Positions 1 through 8,295 of a stretch of 64,000 bases of DNA are shown one piece after another. Within the stretch, counting starts at the first letter, position 1, and each line of letters starts with the position of its first letter. Position numbers and translations under genes: made by a program. Source of the DNA: Sinomicrobium kalidii (lineage in GTDB: Bacteria; Bacteroidota; Bacteroidia; Flavobacteriales; Flavobacteriaceae); the NCBI RefSeq assembly GCF_021183825.1, contig NZ_CP089211.1:5128501-5192500 (forward strand), given 5' to 3'. The notes under the pieces were generated by a model, which searched no databases, was not told the DNA's origin, and saw only the letters and a program-made list of their open reading frames with translations.

Positions 1-384
1 AAAGCAGAAGCCGAACGCTTTAAGCGCCTTAATTTTCTTAAGATCGATTTTAAAGTCGAAGGGGAAGCTGCTTCCATAGATAAAAAGGATGAGGTGATCA
101 TCTTTCGTATTTTCCAGGAATGTTTTTCCAACTGTATCAAGTATTCCAGGGCTATCCTGTTGACCATCCGTATCAGTTACATGCAGGAGCAAGTTGTTAT
201 TTCGGCTACCGATAACGGTGTAGGGTTTAACATAAAAGAGGTAGGGGAAGGGGTAGGCATCCTCAATATGCGAAGAAGAGCGAAGCTCATAGGAGCAGAA
301 TTATCTATAAAAGCTAAAAAAAATGAAGGAGTTTCAGTAACTTTGGTGTATCCCTATAAACCAACCAACACCAAAGATGAATAA
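1..384 (+). CDS. Sensor histidine kinase, C-terminal fragment (NarL-type partner)
   Basis: The reading frame is open from base 1, so the gene starts before the window. What remains is the HATPase_c ATP-binding domain: an N-box (FQECFSNCIKYS, nt 112-147), a G1 box (DNGVGF) and a G2-like stretch (GEGVGILNMRRR). This arrangement is typical of the HPK7 kinases that pair with NarL/LuxR regulators. The stop overlaps the start of the next gene by 8 nt, so kinase and regulator are translationally coupled. The sensor domain and phosphorylated histidine are outside the window, so the signal cannot be inferred. Confidence 0.9.
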   Translation, partial: KAEAERFKRLNFLKIDFKVEGEAASIDKKDEVIIFRIFQECFSNCIKYSRAILLTIRISYMQEQVVISATDNGVGFNIKEVGEGVGILNMRRRAKLIGAELSIKAKKNEGVSVTLVYPYKPTNTKDE

Positions 385-1021
385 GAATGATATTGCCATA
401 GTCGATGATCATTTACTCTTCGCGCAATCCCTGACCTCTCTCGTTTCCACTTTTGAAAAATACAATGTGTTGTTCCATGCCCCGAACGGGAAGGAATTTA
501 TAACGGAAATGGAAAACAGGAAAGAAACTCCCGACGTGGTACTCCTGGATATCAATATGCCCGTAATGGACGGACTGGAAACCATGGCCTGGATAAAAGA
601 ACATTACCCGCACCTGAAAGTGCTCGCCCTTTCCATGGACGACCGGGAAGAGACCATCATAAAAATGCTCCGGCTGGGGGCCAGGGGGTATTTGTTAAAA
701 GACATCCACCCCAATATTTTTGAAAAGGCCATAGAGGACGTACTGACCAAGGGGTTTTACTTTTCGGACAAGATCACCAATACCATCCTGGATTCCATTG
801 ATAAAAAGGATAATTCCAACGAATTGCGGCTCAAAGACAGGGAAATGGAATTCCTGAAACTGGCCTGTACAGAACGAACCTACAAAGAAATCGCCGACGA
901 CATGTTTCTCTCTCCGAAAACCATTGACGGCTATCGCGAGGTACTCTTTGAAAAACTGGAAGTAAAGAGCAGGATAGGACTGGTGTTGTATGCCATAAAA
1001 AACAAGCTTATTGAAGTGTGA
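377..1021 (+). CDS. NarL/LuxR-family response regulator
   Basis: 214 aa. The receiver domain (about residues 4-120) has the acidic pair D10-D11, the phospho-acceptor D58 in LLDINMP and the conserved lysine in GYLLKD. A LuxR-type helix-turn-helix occupies about residues 150-214 (ERTYKEIADDMFLSPKTIDG). Full length for the family. It overlaps the upstream kinase gene and is its evident partner. The regulated genes are not identifiable here. Confidence 0.95.
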   Translation: MNKNDIAIVDDHLLFAQSLTSLVSTFEKYNVLFHAPNGKEFITEMENRKETPDVVLLDINMPVMDGLETMAWIKEHYPHLKVLALSMDDREETIIKMLRLGARGYLLKDIHPNIFEKAIEDVLTKGFYFSDKITNTILDSIDKKDNSNELRLKDREMEFLKLACTERTYKEIADDMFLSPKTIDGYREVLFEKLEVKSRIGLVLYAIKNKLIEV

Positions 1022-1292
1022 TATGGTGGTTGCGACCGCTTTTCTTTGGACGTAAGATCCTGTGACTTAAGACGTATGACTGCGGGGCTCAACCTTATAA
1101 GTCTATGATTACGGATAAAAAGGGGGAAAATCCCCGTTGTCCGATAGGGCAGTATTCTTTTATATTCAGCTAATAAATAGTACCACACTATCCGGAAAAT
1201 AAGATTGTTATACTCCTTTCGGATTGATAGGATGACCTACAGTTGAACACCAAATGCAAATTAGAAGAAGATAATTTAAAATCAGTATTATC

Positions 1293-1733
1293 ATGGATGC
1301 TGAAACAACTAAAATAATAATCACATTTATTACAGGAAGTTTACTGGGCGGATTTATTAAAACATATTTCGATCTCAGAAAAGAAGTGGTCTCTGCAATA
1401 TGGGAGAAAAGATTAAATGCGTATAATAAACTTTGGACGATCTCCGGGGTGCTTCCGTTATGGCCCAGGGATAAAACCTTAACTTATAAGCAGTTATTTG
1501 AAACCTGTAATGATCTGAAAAACTGGTATTTCAATTTTGGGGGAATTCTGTTATCGCGAAAGAGTAGAAAAACTTATGGTAAACTTCAGGAGACGTTGTA
1601 CGAAAAAACAAAAAAGCAAACCGCTGAAAAAATTACCTGTGCTGAATACGAGGAAATCCAAAAATCTTTTCACTTGCTTAGAAATCAAATGACAAAAGAC
1701 TTAACTTCCCGTAACAGGCAAATGTTTAAATAA
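1293..1733 (+). CDS. Hypothetical protein with N-terminal membrane segment
   Basis: 146 aa, not recognised. Residues about 8-24 are hydrophobic and glycine-rich (IIITFITGSLLGGFI), consistent with one membrane anchor. The remainder is basic and probably helical, with many Lys, Arg, Trp and Tyr. It stands alone between the two-component operon and convergent smpB, and its base composition is more AT-rich than the genes on either side, which may point to acquisition. A hairpin follows the stop at 1782-1802. Confidence 0.6.
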   Translation: MDAETTKIIITFITGSLLGGFIKTYFDLRKEVVSAIWEKRLNAYNKLWTISGVLPLWPRDKTLTYKQLFETCNDLKNWYFNFGGILLSRKSRKTYGKLQETLYEKTKKQTAEKITCAEYEEIQKSFHLLRNQMTKDLTSRNRQMFK

Positions 1734-1781
1734 TATATTTTTATACTGTTTATAATCAAGTTAAAGGTTAAAACCCTGAAC

Positions 1782-1802
1782 CTCTGGACTTGCAGTCCAG
1801 AG
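1782..1802. repeat. REP-like hairpin between convergent genes
   Basis: Perfect 9-bp stem CTCTGGACT with a TGC loop, lying between a plus gene and smpB. It is preceded at 1759-1779 by a segment (AGTTAAAGGTTAAAACCCTG) that recurs nearly unchanged at 53221-53240, where another hairpin follows. A related GGACTGCAAGT sequence lies at 49726-49736. There is no strong T-run, so a repeat element is likelier than a simple terminator, though it could act as one. Confidence 0.6.
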
Positions 1803-1834
1803 TGGTTTAGTAGTTTATCGGCAGAAAGGCGAAT

Positions 1835-2293
1835 TTACCGGTATGACTTTTTAATCCGGTCCAGGTTGCGTTTGTTTTCCCGGTCTTTAATGGTTTCGCG
1901 TTTGTCGTGCAGCTTTTTACCTTTTACCAGGGCGATCTCCATTTTGGCCAGTCCGCGGTCATTGATAAACAGGCGCAGGGGAACGATGGTCAGCCCTACG
2001 TTTTTGACCTCCTTATTGAGTTTCCGGAGTTCGTTCTTGTTCAGAAGAAGTTTGCGTTCGCTCCGGGGGCTGTGGTTGTAGTGTGTCCCGTGTGAGTATT
2101 CCTGGATATACATGTTGATGACAAAGAGTTCTCCCTTGTCGTTGAATTCGCAAAAACTTTCGGCAATGGATGCCTTGCCCAGCCGTATGGATTTTATCTC
2201 GGTACCGGCAAGCACGATCCCGGCGACATATTTGTCGAGAATATCATACTCAAAGCGCGCACGCCTGTTTTTTATGTTGATATTTTTTTGCAT
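1835..2293 (-). CDS. smpB: SsrA-binding protein SmpB
   Basis: 152 aa, usual SmpB length. SmpB binds tmRNA and brings it to stalled ribosomes for trans-translation. Visible family signatures are the N-terminal [11 protein letters not shown], the [11 protein letters not shown] segment, and the basic C-terminal tail with [14 protein letters not shown] and RIKKSYR. A TAnnTTTG box (TACTTTTG) lies only 9 nt before the start codon at 2302-2309 on this strand, suggesting a very short leader. tmRNA itself is not in the window. Confidence 0.97.
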   Translation of the reverse strand: MQKNINIKNRRARFEYDILDKYVAGIVLAGTEIKSIRLGKASIAESFCEFNDKGELFVINMYIQEYSHGTHYNHSPRSERKLLLNKNELRKLNKEVKNVGLTIVPLRLFINDRGLAKMEIALVKGKKLHDKRETIKDRENKRNLDRIKKSYR

Positions 2294-2301
2294 AAGGATT
2301 G

Positions 2302-2309
2302 CAAAAGTA
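2302..2309 (-). promoter_or_regulatory. Candidate -7 box of smpB
   Basis: TACTTTTG on the minus strand matches the Bacteroidota TAnnTTTG box. No clear -33 element is visible. If used, the transcript would begin within a few nucleotides of the smpB start codon. Confidence 0.4.
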
Positions 2310-2360
2310 ATAACTATTATCGGAATAACGATACTTTGAATTTGGAACCTTTAAAACCGG

Positions 2361-3059
2361 TTACGCAAGTTGTAAGGCAAGCGTTACCATTTCTTCCAGC
2401 GAGGTTTGTCTTTCCTCTACCGTAATGCTTTCCCGGGTAACGAGATGGTCGGTTACCGTGAGGATGGCCAATGCCCGCACCCCGAATCGGGCTGCTACCG
2501 AATAAAGTGCGGCAGTTTCCATTTCCACCCCGAGTACGCCGTATTCCGCCCATTTTTTATAATAATCCGGGTCGTTGTCATAAAAGACGTCGCTGGTGAG
2601 TATATTTCCGGATTTTATGGCAATACCTTTGGATTCCGCAGTTTTTACCGCTTTGATGAAAAGCTCATGATCTGCGGTAGGAGCAAAGCTGTCCTGGTTA
2701 AAGTGGATACGGTTGATGTTACTGTTGGTCGAGGCCGACATAGCCAGGATAATGTCCCGTACCTTTATATAAGGTTGATAAGCGCCCGCACTGCCTATAC
2801 GGATTAATTGCCTGGCGCCGTAGTCATTTATCAGTTCGTGGGTATAGATACTTATGGAAGGCATGCCCATGCCCGTGCCCTGAACGGATATTTTCTTTCC
2901 CTTGTACGAACCGGTAAATCCGTACATTCCGCGTATATCGCTGTACAACCTGGCTTCCGTCAGAAAATTTTCTGCTATCCATTTGGCCCGTAGCGGGTCG
3001 CCCGGGAGCAATACGGTTTCCGCAATGTCTTCTTTTTCAGCTCGTATATGTAAACTCAT
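2361..3059 (-). CDS. deoD: Purine nucleoside phosphorylase DeoD-type
   Basis: 232 aa, the length of hexameric bacterial PNP. It cleaves purine (deoxy)ribonucleosides with phosphate to base plus (deoxy)ribose-1-phosphate in the cytosol. Visible features are the phosphate and nucleoside-binding region (GTGMGMPSISIYTHEL), VEMETAALY with the ribose-binding Met and Glu, and TVTDHL with the catalytic Asp. It sits 1 nt downstream of deoC, forming a nucleoside-salvage operon. Confidence 0.96.
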   Translation of the reverse strand: MSLHIRAEKEDIAETVLLPGDPLRAKWIAENFLTEARLYSDIRGMYGFTGSYKGKKISVQGTGMGMPSISIYTHELINDYGARQLIRIGSAGAYQPYIKVRDIILAMSASTNSNINRIHFNQDSFAPTADHELFIKAVKTAESKGIAIKSGNILTSDVFYDNDPDYYKKWAEYGVLGVEMETAALYSVAARFGVRALAILTVTDHLVTRESITVEERQTSLEEMVTLALQLA

Positions 3060-3060
3060 T

Positions 3061-3726
3061 TCAATAAGATTCGTTAGAAGTAAGCCCCTCTACAATGGCA
3101 ATGCCATTGGAAGTCCCGATCCGGGTAACCCCCAAAGCTATGTATTTTTGCGCAACATCAAAACTTTTTATACCCCCGGAAGCTTTTAACTGTGCTTTTC
3201 CGGCTACGGCAGCTTTCATTATTCCGATATCGTGAAGGGTAGCCCCGCCCGTACCGAAGCCCGTAGAGGTCTTTACGAAGTCGGCACCGGCATCCGCAGC
3301 GAGGGTACTGGCCAGTGTTTTTTCGGCATCGGTAAGATAGCAGGTTTCCATGATGACTTTCAGTACACAAGGACCTATAGCTTTTTTAACGGCCGTGATC
3401 TCTTCCCTGACTTTTTTTGTTTCAGCAGATTTAAGCCACCCCAGGTTAATGACCATGTCGATTTCATCCGCACCGTCGGCTACGGCCTGTTCCGATTCAA
3501 AAACCTTGGCCTTTGTACTCATGGCCCCAAGGGGGAACCCGGCAACCGCACAAATGTAAACATCGGCAGCATCCTTCAGGACCTCACGGGCAGTGGCTAC
3601 GTAACAGCCGTGTACACATACGGAATAAAAGCGATAGTGCAGGGCCTCTTCACACAAACGGACGATATCCTTTTCCGTGGCCGATGGCTTTAACAGGGTA
3701 TGATCTATATAGCGGTTTATTTTCAT
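3061..3726 (-). CDS. deoC: Deoxyribose-phosphate aldolase
   Basis: 221 aa, class I aldolase cleaving 2-deoxyribose-5-phosphate to glyceraldehyde-3-phosphate and acetaldehyde. The Schiff-base lysine lies in FVKTSTGFGTGGAT and a second active-site lysine in KASGGIK. N-terminal YIDHTLLKP is a family signature. It is followed after 1 nt by deoD, whose product feeds this pathway through deoxyribose-1-phosphate. The thioesterase gene upstream ends 48 nt away on the same strand and may share the transcript. Confidence 0.97.
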   Translation of the reverse strand: MKINRYIDHTLLKPSATEKDIVRLCEEALHYRFYSVCVHGCYVATAREVLKDAADVYICAVAGFPLGAMSTKAKVFESEQAVADGADEIDMVINLGWLKSAETKKVREEITAVKKAIGPCVLKVIMETCYLTDAEKTLASTLAADAGADFVKTSTGFGTGGATLHDIGIMKAAVAGKAQLKASGGIKSFDVAQKYIALGVTRIGTSNGIAIVEGLTSNESY

Positions 3727-3774
3727 GAGAAACCTTCTTCTTCAATATGAGCATAAAAGCAAAAAATCCTCTTA

Positions 3775-4272
3775 TCAATCCGTTGAGGCGGTTTTCTGAG
3801 GCCTGAAACTCCTGTGACGCTCTTCAAAAGTAGTGCTTTTTACCGGGATGACCACTTCCCTGAAAAGTTCGAGAAATTCACCGGAGTGCCGCTCTACCTT
3901 GTTGGTCCGGATATTAAAATGTACAAAATTGAGCCAGGCTACCGATTTCAGGACTTTTTTATCGCTGTCCCACATACGGGCTTCCACCAGCAGGTGTTTG
4001 TCTGAATACCGGACAAGCTGGGTTTCGATCACGACTTCTTCCATGGTAAACACGGGCTTTAAATAAGCTACCTGGCTACTACTGACGACCCATCCGAGCC
4101 CCTGTTCCCGGACTATCCGGAAAATATCGATATCGTAATATTCCAGTAACTGGTCTTCACGGGCATTGATAAAATAATCGAGATACCGCCCGTTGTTCAA
4201 ATGGTTAAAAGGATCACAGTCCTGAAACCGTATTTTTTTTCTGCTTTCCAAAATGCCTGGTCGTTTGTCCAT
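3775..4272 (-). CDS. Acyl-CoA thioesterase, 4HBT hot-dog family
   Basis: 165 aa. Hot-dog fold thioesterase of the YbgC/FadM type. The active-site region reads QDCDPFNHLNNGRYLDYF, with the conserved Asp and His-Leu-Asn-Asn-Gly, followed by an internal SSSQVAYLKP strand. It should hydrolyse acyl-CoA thioesters in the cytosol; the substrate is unknown. The divergently placed palindrome at 4288-4303, 16 bp before the start, matches one in front of the neighbouring tetR gene, so this gene is probably a TetR target. Confidence 0.85.
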   Translation of the reverse strand: MDKRPGILESRKKIRFQDCDPFNHLNNGRYLDYFINAREDQLLEYYDIDIFRIVREQGLGWVVSSSQVAYLKPVFTMEEVVIETQLVRYSDKHLLVEARMWDSDKKVLKSVAWLNFVHFNIRTNKVERHSGEFLELFREVVIPVKSTTFEERHRSFRPQKTASTD

Positions 4273-4287
4273 ATGAGCTGTGTTTTT

Positions 4288-4303
4288 TATACCGAACGGT
4301 ATA
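4288..4303. promoter_or_regulatory. Candidate TetR operator upstream of thioesterase
   Basis: TATACCGAACGGTATA, a perfect inverted repeat with 7-bp arms and a 2-bp centre. It is identical at 14 of 16 positions to 4994-5009 in front of tetR. It lies between the tetR stop and the thioesterase start. Confidence 0.75.
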
Positions 4304-4357
4304 TTAAAGGTTAAAAAAATAGTTTAATATGCGTTTACGAATTGTTTTTATGCTTAA

Positions 4358-4960
4358 TCATTTATCAAATTTCCATTCCCGCAGGACTATGTGCTCCAGG
4401 ATATCCATGGTACGTTCCAGGTACGAACGATCGTCCATTGTAAAACTCATGAAAACCGCTCCCTCAATAATACTGAACATCTGCCGTGCACTTCCGGCCG
4501 GGTCCAGCCCGGGTTTTAGTTCACCAGCAGTTTTTCCCTCTTCTATGATATTCGCCAGGCTTTGTTCGATTTTCCGAATAATGTTTCGCACGCCGTCCAG
4601 GAGTTTTTCGTTCTGATGGTTGGCATCGACACCGATGTTGATTATCGGGCACCCGCCCATGTCCTGTGAGAAATCGTAATAATTCCGGTAAAAATCCGTA
4701 ATGAGCAGTAACTTTTGCAGGGGAGACGAACTGCTTTCCTGGTGTTCGCGCACTTCGCGTAAAATGCGCTTTACATTATAACGAAAAGCTTCTATGGCGA
4801 GTTCTTCCTTATTCCGGAAATTACCGTAAATGGCACCCTTGGTGAGTTTTGTGGCCCTGGTGATGGTGCTCATACTGGTAGCCGCATAGCCGTTCCTGTT
4901 AAAAATGGAAGCTGTAGTGGCAATAATAAACCTGGATGTTCTTTCCGCTTTGTTTTGCAC
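4358..4960 (-). CDS. TetR/AcrR-family transcriptional regulator
   Basis: 200 aa. The N-terminal helix-turn-helix is at about residues 8-55 (MSTITRATKLTKGAIYGNF is its recognition region), followed by an all-helical ligand domain containing GGCPIINIGVDAN. The start is GTG at 4958-4960; no in-frame ATG lies upstream. A 20-bp palindrome sits 32 bp before it and a near-identical one precedes the downstream thioesterase gene. By analogy with other TetR repressors it probably controls both and senses an acyl-CoA or lipid-like ligand; the ligand is inference. Confidence 0.92.
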   Translation of the reverse strand: MQNKAERTSRFIIATTASIFNRNGYAATSMSTITRATKLTKGAIYGNFRNKEELAIEAFRYNVKRILREVREHQESSSSPLQKLLLITDFYRNYYDFSQDMGGCPIINIGVDANHQNEKLLDGVRNIIRKIEQSLANIIEEGKTAGELKPGLDPAGSARQMFSIIEGAVFMSFTMDDRSYLERTMDILEHIVLREWKFDK

Positions 4961-4991
4961 GACGCCATGATTCTATCCAACAAATATATAA

Positions 4992-5011
4992 AATATACCG
5001 ATTGGTATATT
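4992..5011. promoter_or_regulatory. Candidate TetR operator upstream of tetR
   Basis: AATATACCGATTGGTATATT: perfect 8-bp arms around GATT. Its central 16 bp match the site at 4288-4303 at 14 positions. It lies in the divergent region between tetR (minus) and the threonylcarbamoyl-AMP synthase gene (plus). Confidence 0.75.
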
Positions 5012-5068
5012 AATGATATCTGTTTTTTTCGATACTTTGTTGTAAATTGCCTTTACAAAAAAATGCAT

Positions 5069-5692
5069 ATGGCCGAACTTATCAGAATATATGAAGAAAA
5101 TCCCAATCCACGGGAGATACAGAAGGTAGTAAAGGTTTTAAAACAAGGGGGACTGGTGATTTATCCTACGGATACGGTGTACGGTTTGGGTTGTGATATT
5201 ACCAATTCCAAAGCCCTGGAACGCATTGCCAGGATAAAGGGCGTGAAGCTCGAAAAGGCCAATTTCTCTTTTATATGTGCAGACCTCAGTAATTTGTCCG
5301 ACTACGTAAAACAGATGGAAAATTCAACTTTTAAATTGCTGAAACGGGCACTGCCCGGACCGTTTACCTTTATACTTTCCGGTAACAATAACCTGCCCAA
5401 AGATTTTAAAAAGAAAAAAACCGTAGGTATCCGTGTCCCGGCCAACAATATTGCCCAGGCACTGGTACGGGAACTGGGAAACCCTATAGTATCTACGTCC
5501 ATACATGACGAAGACGAGTTGCTGGAGTATACCACCGATCCGGGGCTCATTTATGAAAAGTGGGACAACCTGGTAGATATCGTCATTGACGGCGGATACG
5601 GAGACAATGTTGCTTCAACCGTAGTAGACCTTACCGGGTATGAACCCGAAGTGATACGACAGGGGAAGGGTGATATCGAGGAGATTTTATAG
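5069..5692 (+). CDS. L-threonylcarbamoyladenylate synthase (Sua5/YciO/YrdC)
   Basis: About 207 aa from ATG 5069 (an ATG at 5063 is equally possible; a longer frame back to 4955 would run through the tetR operator and is unlikely). It makes threonylcarbamoyl-AMP from Thr, bicarbonate and ATP for the t6A modification of ANN-decoding tRNAs. The YrdC fold is shown by GGLVIYPTDTVYGLGCD, RALPGPFTFIL, TVGIRVP and STVVDLT. It has no C-terminal Sua5 domain, so it is TsaC/YciO-type. It converges on the next gene with only a 5-nt gap. Confidence 0.93.
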   Translation: MAELIRIYEENPNPREIQKVVKVLKQGGLVIYPTDTVYGLGCDITNSKALERIARIKGVKLEKANFSFICADLSNLSDYVKQMENSTFKLLKRALPGPFTFILSGNNNLPKDFKKKKTVGIRVPANNIAQALVRELGNPIVSTSIHDEDELLEYTTDPGLIYEKWDNLVDIVIDGGYGDNVASTVVDLTGYEPEVIRQGKGDIEEIL

Positions 5693-5697
5693 TTGTT

Positions 5698-6576
5698 TTA
5701 ATCCGGTATCCCGATTACTTTTTCCAGTGTATAGGTGATCAGGTCTTCCACTATTTTTTTCGGGTGTTCCGCAAAAGTGCCGTTGGCCCGGTTGGCTATA
5801 ATGGCATTGAGGGAAATGGCACGGTGACCCAGCAGTCCGGAAAGCCCGTAAATGGCGGAGGTTTCCATTTCGAGGTTTGTGATTTTCAGTTCGCCGTGGG
5901 CAAAGCTGTCAATCTTCCTGTTCAGTCCGGGGTCCTGTAAGGGCAGGCGCAATACGCGTCCCTGCGGACCGTAAAAACCACCGGCTGTAGCCGTAACCCC
6001 GTGATATATTCCGCTGTCATTAAAAAAATCCCGGAGTTTTTCATCGCCTGATATGACGAGTGGCCGTGACTTCCGGGGGCTCCATGCCGTGTGTTTTATA
6101 AAGGCATCTTCTATTTCCGGGCGGGCAATAGCTTCGGTAGGGTAGGCGTGGAGCATCCCGTTCAGGTCGAGTGCAAACGAACTGGCCAGGAAAGCCCCGA
6201 CGGGAATATCCTTTTGCAGTGCTCCCGAAGTCCCCACACGGATAATATTCAGCGAAGTGAGTTTTTTTTTGGCTATGCGTTTATCGAGGTCGATATTGAC
6301 CAGTGCATCCAGTTCGTTGAGCACAATGTCGATATTGTCCGGGCCAATCCCTGTGGAGATCACGGTAAGCCTTTTTCCCTTGTAAATACCTGTCTCTGTC
6401 CGGAATTCCCGTTTTTGTGTGGTAAATTCCACTGTGTCAAAATGTTTTGTGATCCTGCCAACACGGTCCTGGTCACCTACAAAAATGATGGTGTCTGAGA
6501 TATTTTCAGGTTTCAGGTTCAGGTGATAGATACTGCCGTCGGCATTGAGCATCAGTTCGGATTCCGCTATTTTCAT
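5698..6576 (-). CDS. Nucleoside phosphorylase, uridine phosphorylase-like
   Basis: About 292 aa from the ATG at 6574-6576; the frame extends to 6615 but those extra residues look unrelated to the family. PNP_UDP_1 fold: VGDQDRV phosphate loop, STGIGPDNIDIVLNEL, RVGTSGALQ, and LEMETSAIYGLSGLLGH with the ribose-binding Glu-Met-Glu. It should phosphorolyse uridine or a related nucleoside. A second phosphorylase besides deoD, it widens nucleoside salvage. Substrate is not decidable from sequence. Confidence 0.88.
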   Translation of the reverse strand: MKIAESELMLNADGSIYHLNLKPENISDTIIFVGDQDRVGRITKHFDTVEFTTQKREFRTETGIYKGKRLTVISTGIGPDNIDIVLNELDALVNIDLDKRIAKKKLTSLNIIRVGTSGALQKDIPVGAFLASSFALDLNGMLHAYPTEAIARPEIEDAFIKHTAWSPRKSRPLVISGDEKLRDFFNDSGIYHGVTATAGGFYGPQGRVLRLPLQDPGLNRKIDSFAHGELKITNLEMETSAIYGLSGLLGHRAISLNAIIANRANGTFAEHPKKIVEDLITYTLEKVIGIPD

Positions 6577-6664
6577 CTCGATAAACTGGTATTTTACATG
6601 GGCCTGAGACCGCAAGATTTAAGACGTGAGAAGTCTTAGGCCGTTTTGTTCACGATTAAAAACA

Positions 6665-6691
6665 GAAAGAAGGACAAAATGCCCTTCTTTC
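6665..6691 (-). terminator. Rho-independent terminator after the DUF1835 gene
   Basis: Perfect 9-bp stem GAAAGAAGG/CCTTCTTTC with a 9-nt loop; read on the minus strand it is followed by CTGTTTTTAAT. It lies 30 nt after the stop of the DUF1835 gene. Confidence 0.7.
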
Positions 6692-6720
6692 CGGTGCTGC
6701 TGTTTGAATTTCGGGGGGTA

Positions 6721-7647
6721 TTACAGTTTTAATAGCCTGGCTGTATCTTCGTGATACAGGAAGCTGTATTTTTTGGTCCCCCCGAGGTATATATCGTCTC
6801 GTTTTATAAAGGGATAATAATTCTGTACTTTGTTCAACACGTCTTTTCCCATGGGATTTAGCTTTACCGGGTTGAACGATTTAAATAAGGGCTTGATGGT
6901 ATTTATCAGTCTGAAATACTGTAAATCCCCGAAGCCGTAATTACTTTCATTCTTGATAAGCATCTCCACAAATTTTTCCTTTGATGCTATTTTTTTGCTG
7001 TCTGCAATGGCAAGCGTACTGTTCTCCAGGTGATTCAACCCGTTCTTAACTGTGGGAAACCGGTGCAGGTGCAGGGCAATAGCATCGGTGAGATAAGGAA
7101 ATTGGGAAGAATTGAATTTGGAAAAGGTCTCTAATCGTAGGGGAGTTTCGCTGCAGTAAAGTTGCCAGATGTAGTCGGCGTATTCTATATCGTCTTGTGT
7201 GAGTTGTATTCGGGATTCGTATAACTTGTGCAACTGCTCCCTGGTGTGGTTGGTGAGGATAAAGGGCTTGGTTTTCTTTTTCTTTCCGCAGACCAGTGAG
7301 ATCTGTGCCCCGTTGCGGTGTTTCTTCAGCCAGCTGACCACCGCTATCATGTTGATCTGGCAGAAAAGGTCCTCATCAAACCAAAGGATAATCTCTTCCT
7401 GGGTCTTTTGATTACACAATCGCCTGTATTCCTTTAGCGTGGCCTCGATGAAGTTGGTCTTGGTAATCTTGTAGTTCTTGTTTAAAAACTCGAAACGGGT
7501 TTTCCAGAAAGATTCACTGCCCACTTCGGTTACCGTTCTCCCTTCACAGAGCATCTCTCTCCAGGTAATAATTTCTCCTTCCAGCTTTAATTCTTTGAGA
7601 TGAGAAGTAAAGCCATCCCCATTGGTAATGTGCAAGGTTCTAGTCAT
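6721..7647 (-). CDS. DUF1835 domain-containing protein
   Basis: 308 aa. The N-terminal half (residues 1-130) reads like DUF1835: LHITNGDGF, the acidic-Trp segment IITWREMLCEG, and IILWFDEDLFCQINMI. The C-terminal half resembles the DUF3658-like partner domain often fused to it. No catalytic role is established for the family. It is a single-gene unit with its own terminator. Assignment rests on recognised motifs, not on a search. Confidence 0.75.
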   Translation of the reverse strand: MTRTLHITNGDGFTSHLKELKLEGEIITWREMLCEGRTVTEVGSESFWKTRFEFLNKNYKITKTNFIEATLKEYRRLCNQKTQEEIILWFDEDLFCQINMIAVVSWLKKHRNGAQISLVCGKKKKTKPFILTNHTREQLHKLYESRIQLTQDDIEYADYIWQLYCSETPLRLETFSKFNSSQFPYLTDAIALHLHRFPTVKNGLNHLENSTLAIADSKKIASKEKFVEMLIKNESNYGFGDLQYFRLINTIKPLFKSFNPVKLNPMGKDVLNKVQNYYPFIKRDDIYLGGTKKYSFLYHEDTARLLKL

Positions 7648-7770
7648 TATTATGGTTTGTTTAGATTAGCCAAAATTATGTTTTATATACGAGCCTAAAA
7701 CCACTTTTATATTTTTGTCAAATAACTGTGTCTTTTTGTTATTTGCTTAACCTTATGTTTATACAATAAC

Positions 7771-8121
7771 CTATCCGCCTACACGTTTTACATTATAGCC
7801 TTCATCCTTCAACAATTCCATGACCCTGTCCCGGTAATTCCCCTGTATGATAATTTCACCGTTCTTTACGGAACCTCCTACACCGCATTTGGTTTTCAGG
7901 AATTTTCCGAGTTCTTTCAGGTCGGTTTCACTGCCATGAAACCCCTTGACGACAGTAACGGTCTTTCCGCCGCGGCCCTTGTTGCTGAAATGCGCTTCCA
8001 GGTATTGCTCACCGGGGGAAGGGCTATTCGTTTCTTCATCATCGAAAACAGGCTCTTCTCCTGTAGAAAAAACGAAGTTTCCGAGGTCTTCAAGGCTGTT
8101 AAGTTTGTTTTTGTTGCCCAT
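7771..8121 (-). CDS. SUI1/YciH translation initiation factor-like protein
   Basis: 116 aa. The C-terminal 70 residues form the SUI1 (eIF1) domain: [31 protein letters not shown], and [17 protein letters not shown]. The bacterial homologue YciH affects initiation fidelity in E. coli. The first 45 residues are acidic and low in complexity. Start chosen at ATG 8121; a frame overlapping in another register is a shadow. Confidence 0.92.
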   Translation of the reverse strand: MGNKNKLNSLEDLGNFVFSTGEEPVFDDEETNSPSPGEQYLEAHFSNKGRGGKTVTVVKGFHGSETDLKELGKFLKTKCGVGGSVKNGEIIIQGNYRDRVMELLKDEGYNVKRVGG

Positions 8122-8295
8122 TGCTTTCCCTTTTTTGACAACGCTATCTTAAAGTAAACGTATGAATTACGATTAACGTATATCCTTTAACATGAAATAA
8201 TTAACAATCAATTCAAACACCATATAATCAATGATTTACTTTACGGATAAAATGTATTTACATTGATTTTAACTGATGCCCGGATCATTAATCTT

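Noticed and set aside
6701..6714. TGTTTGAATTTC resembling the AraC-type element
   Set aside because: It lies at the 3' end of a convergent-strand gene with no -7 box at the expected 55 bp; a 10-nt match is likely by chance.
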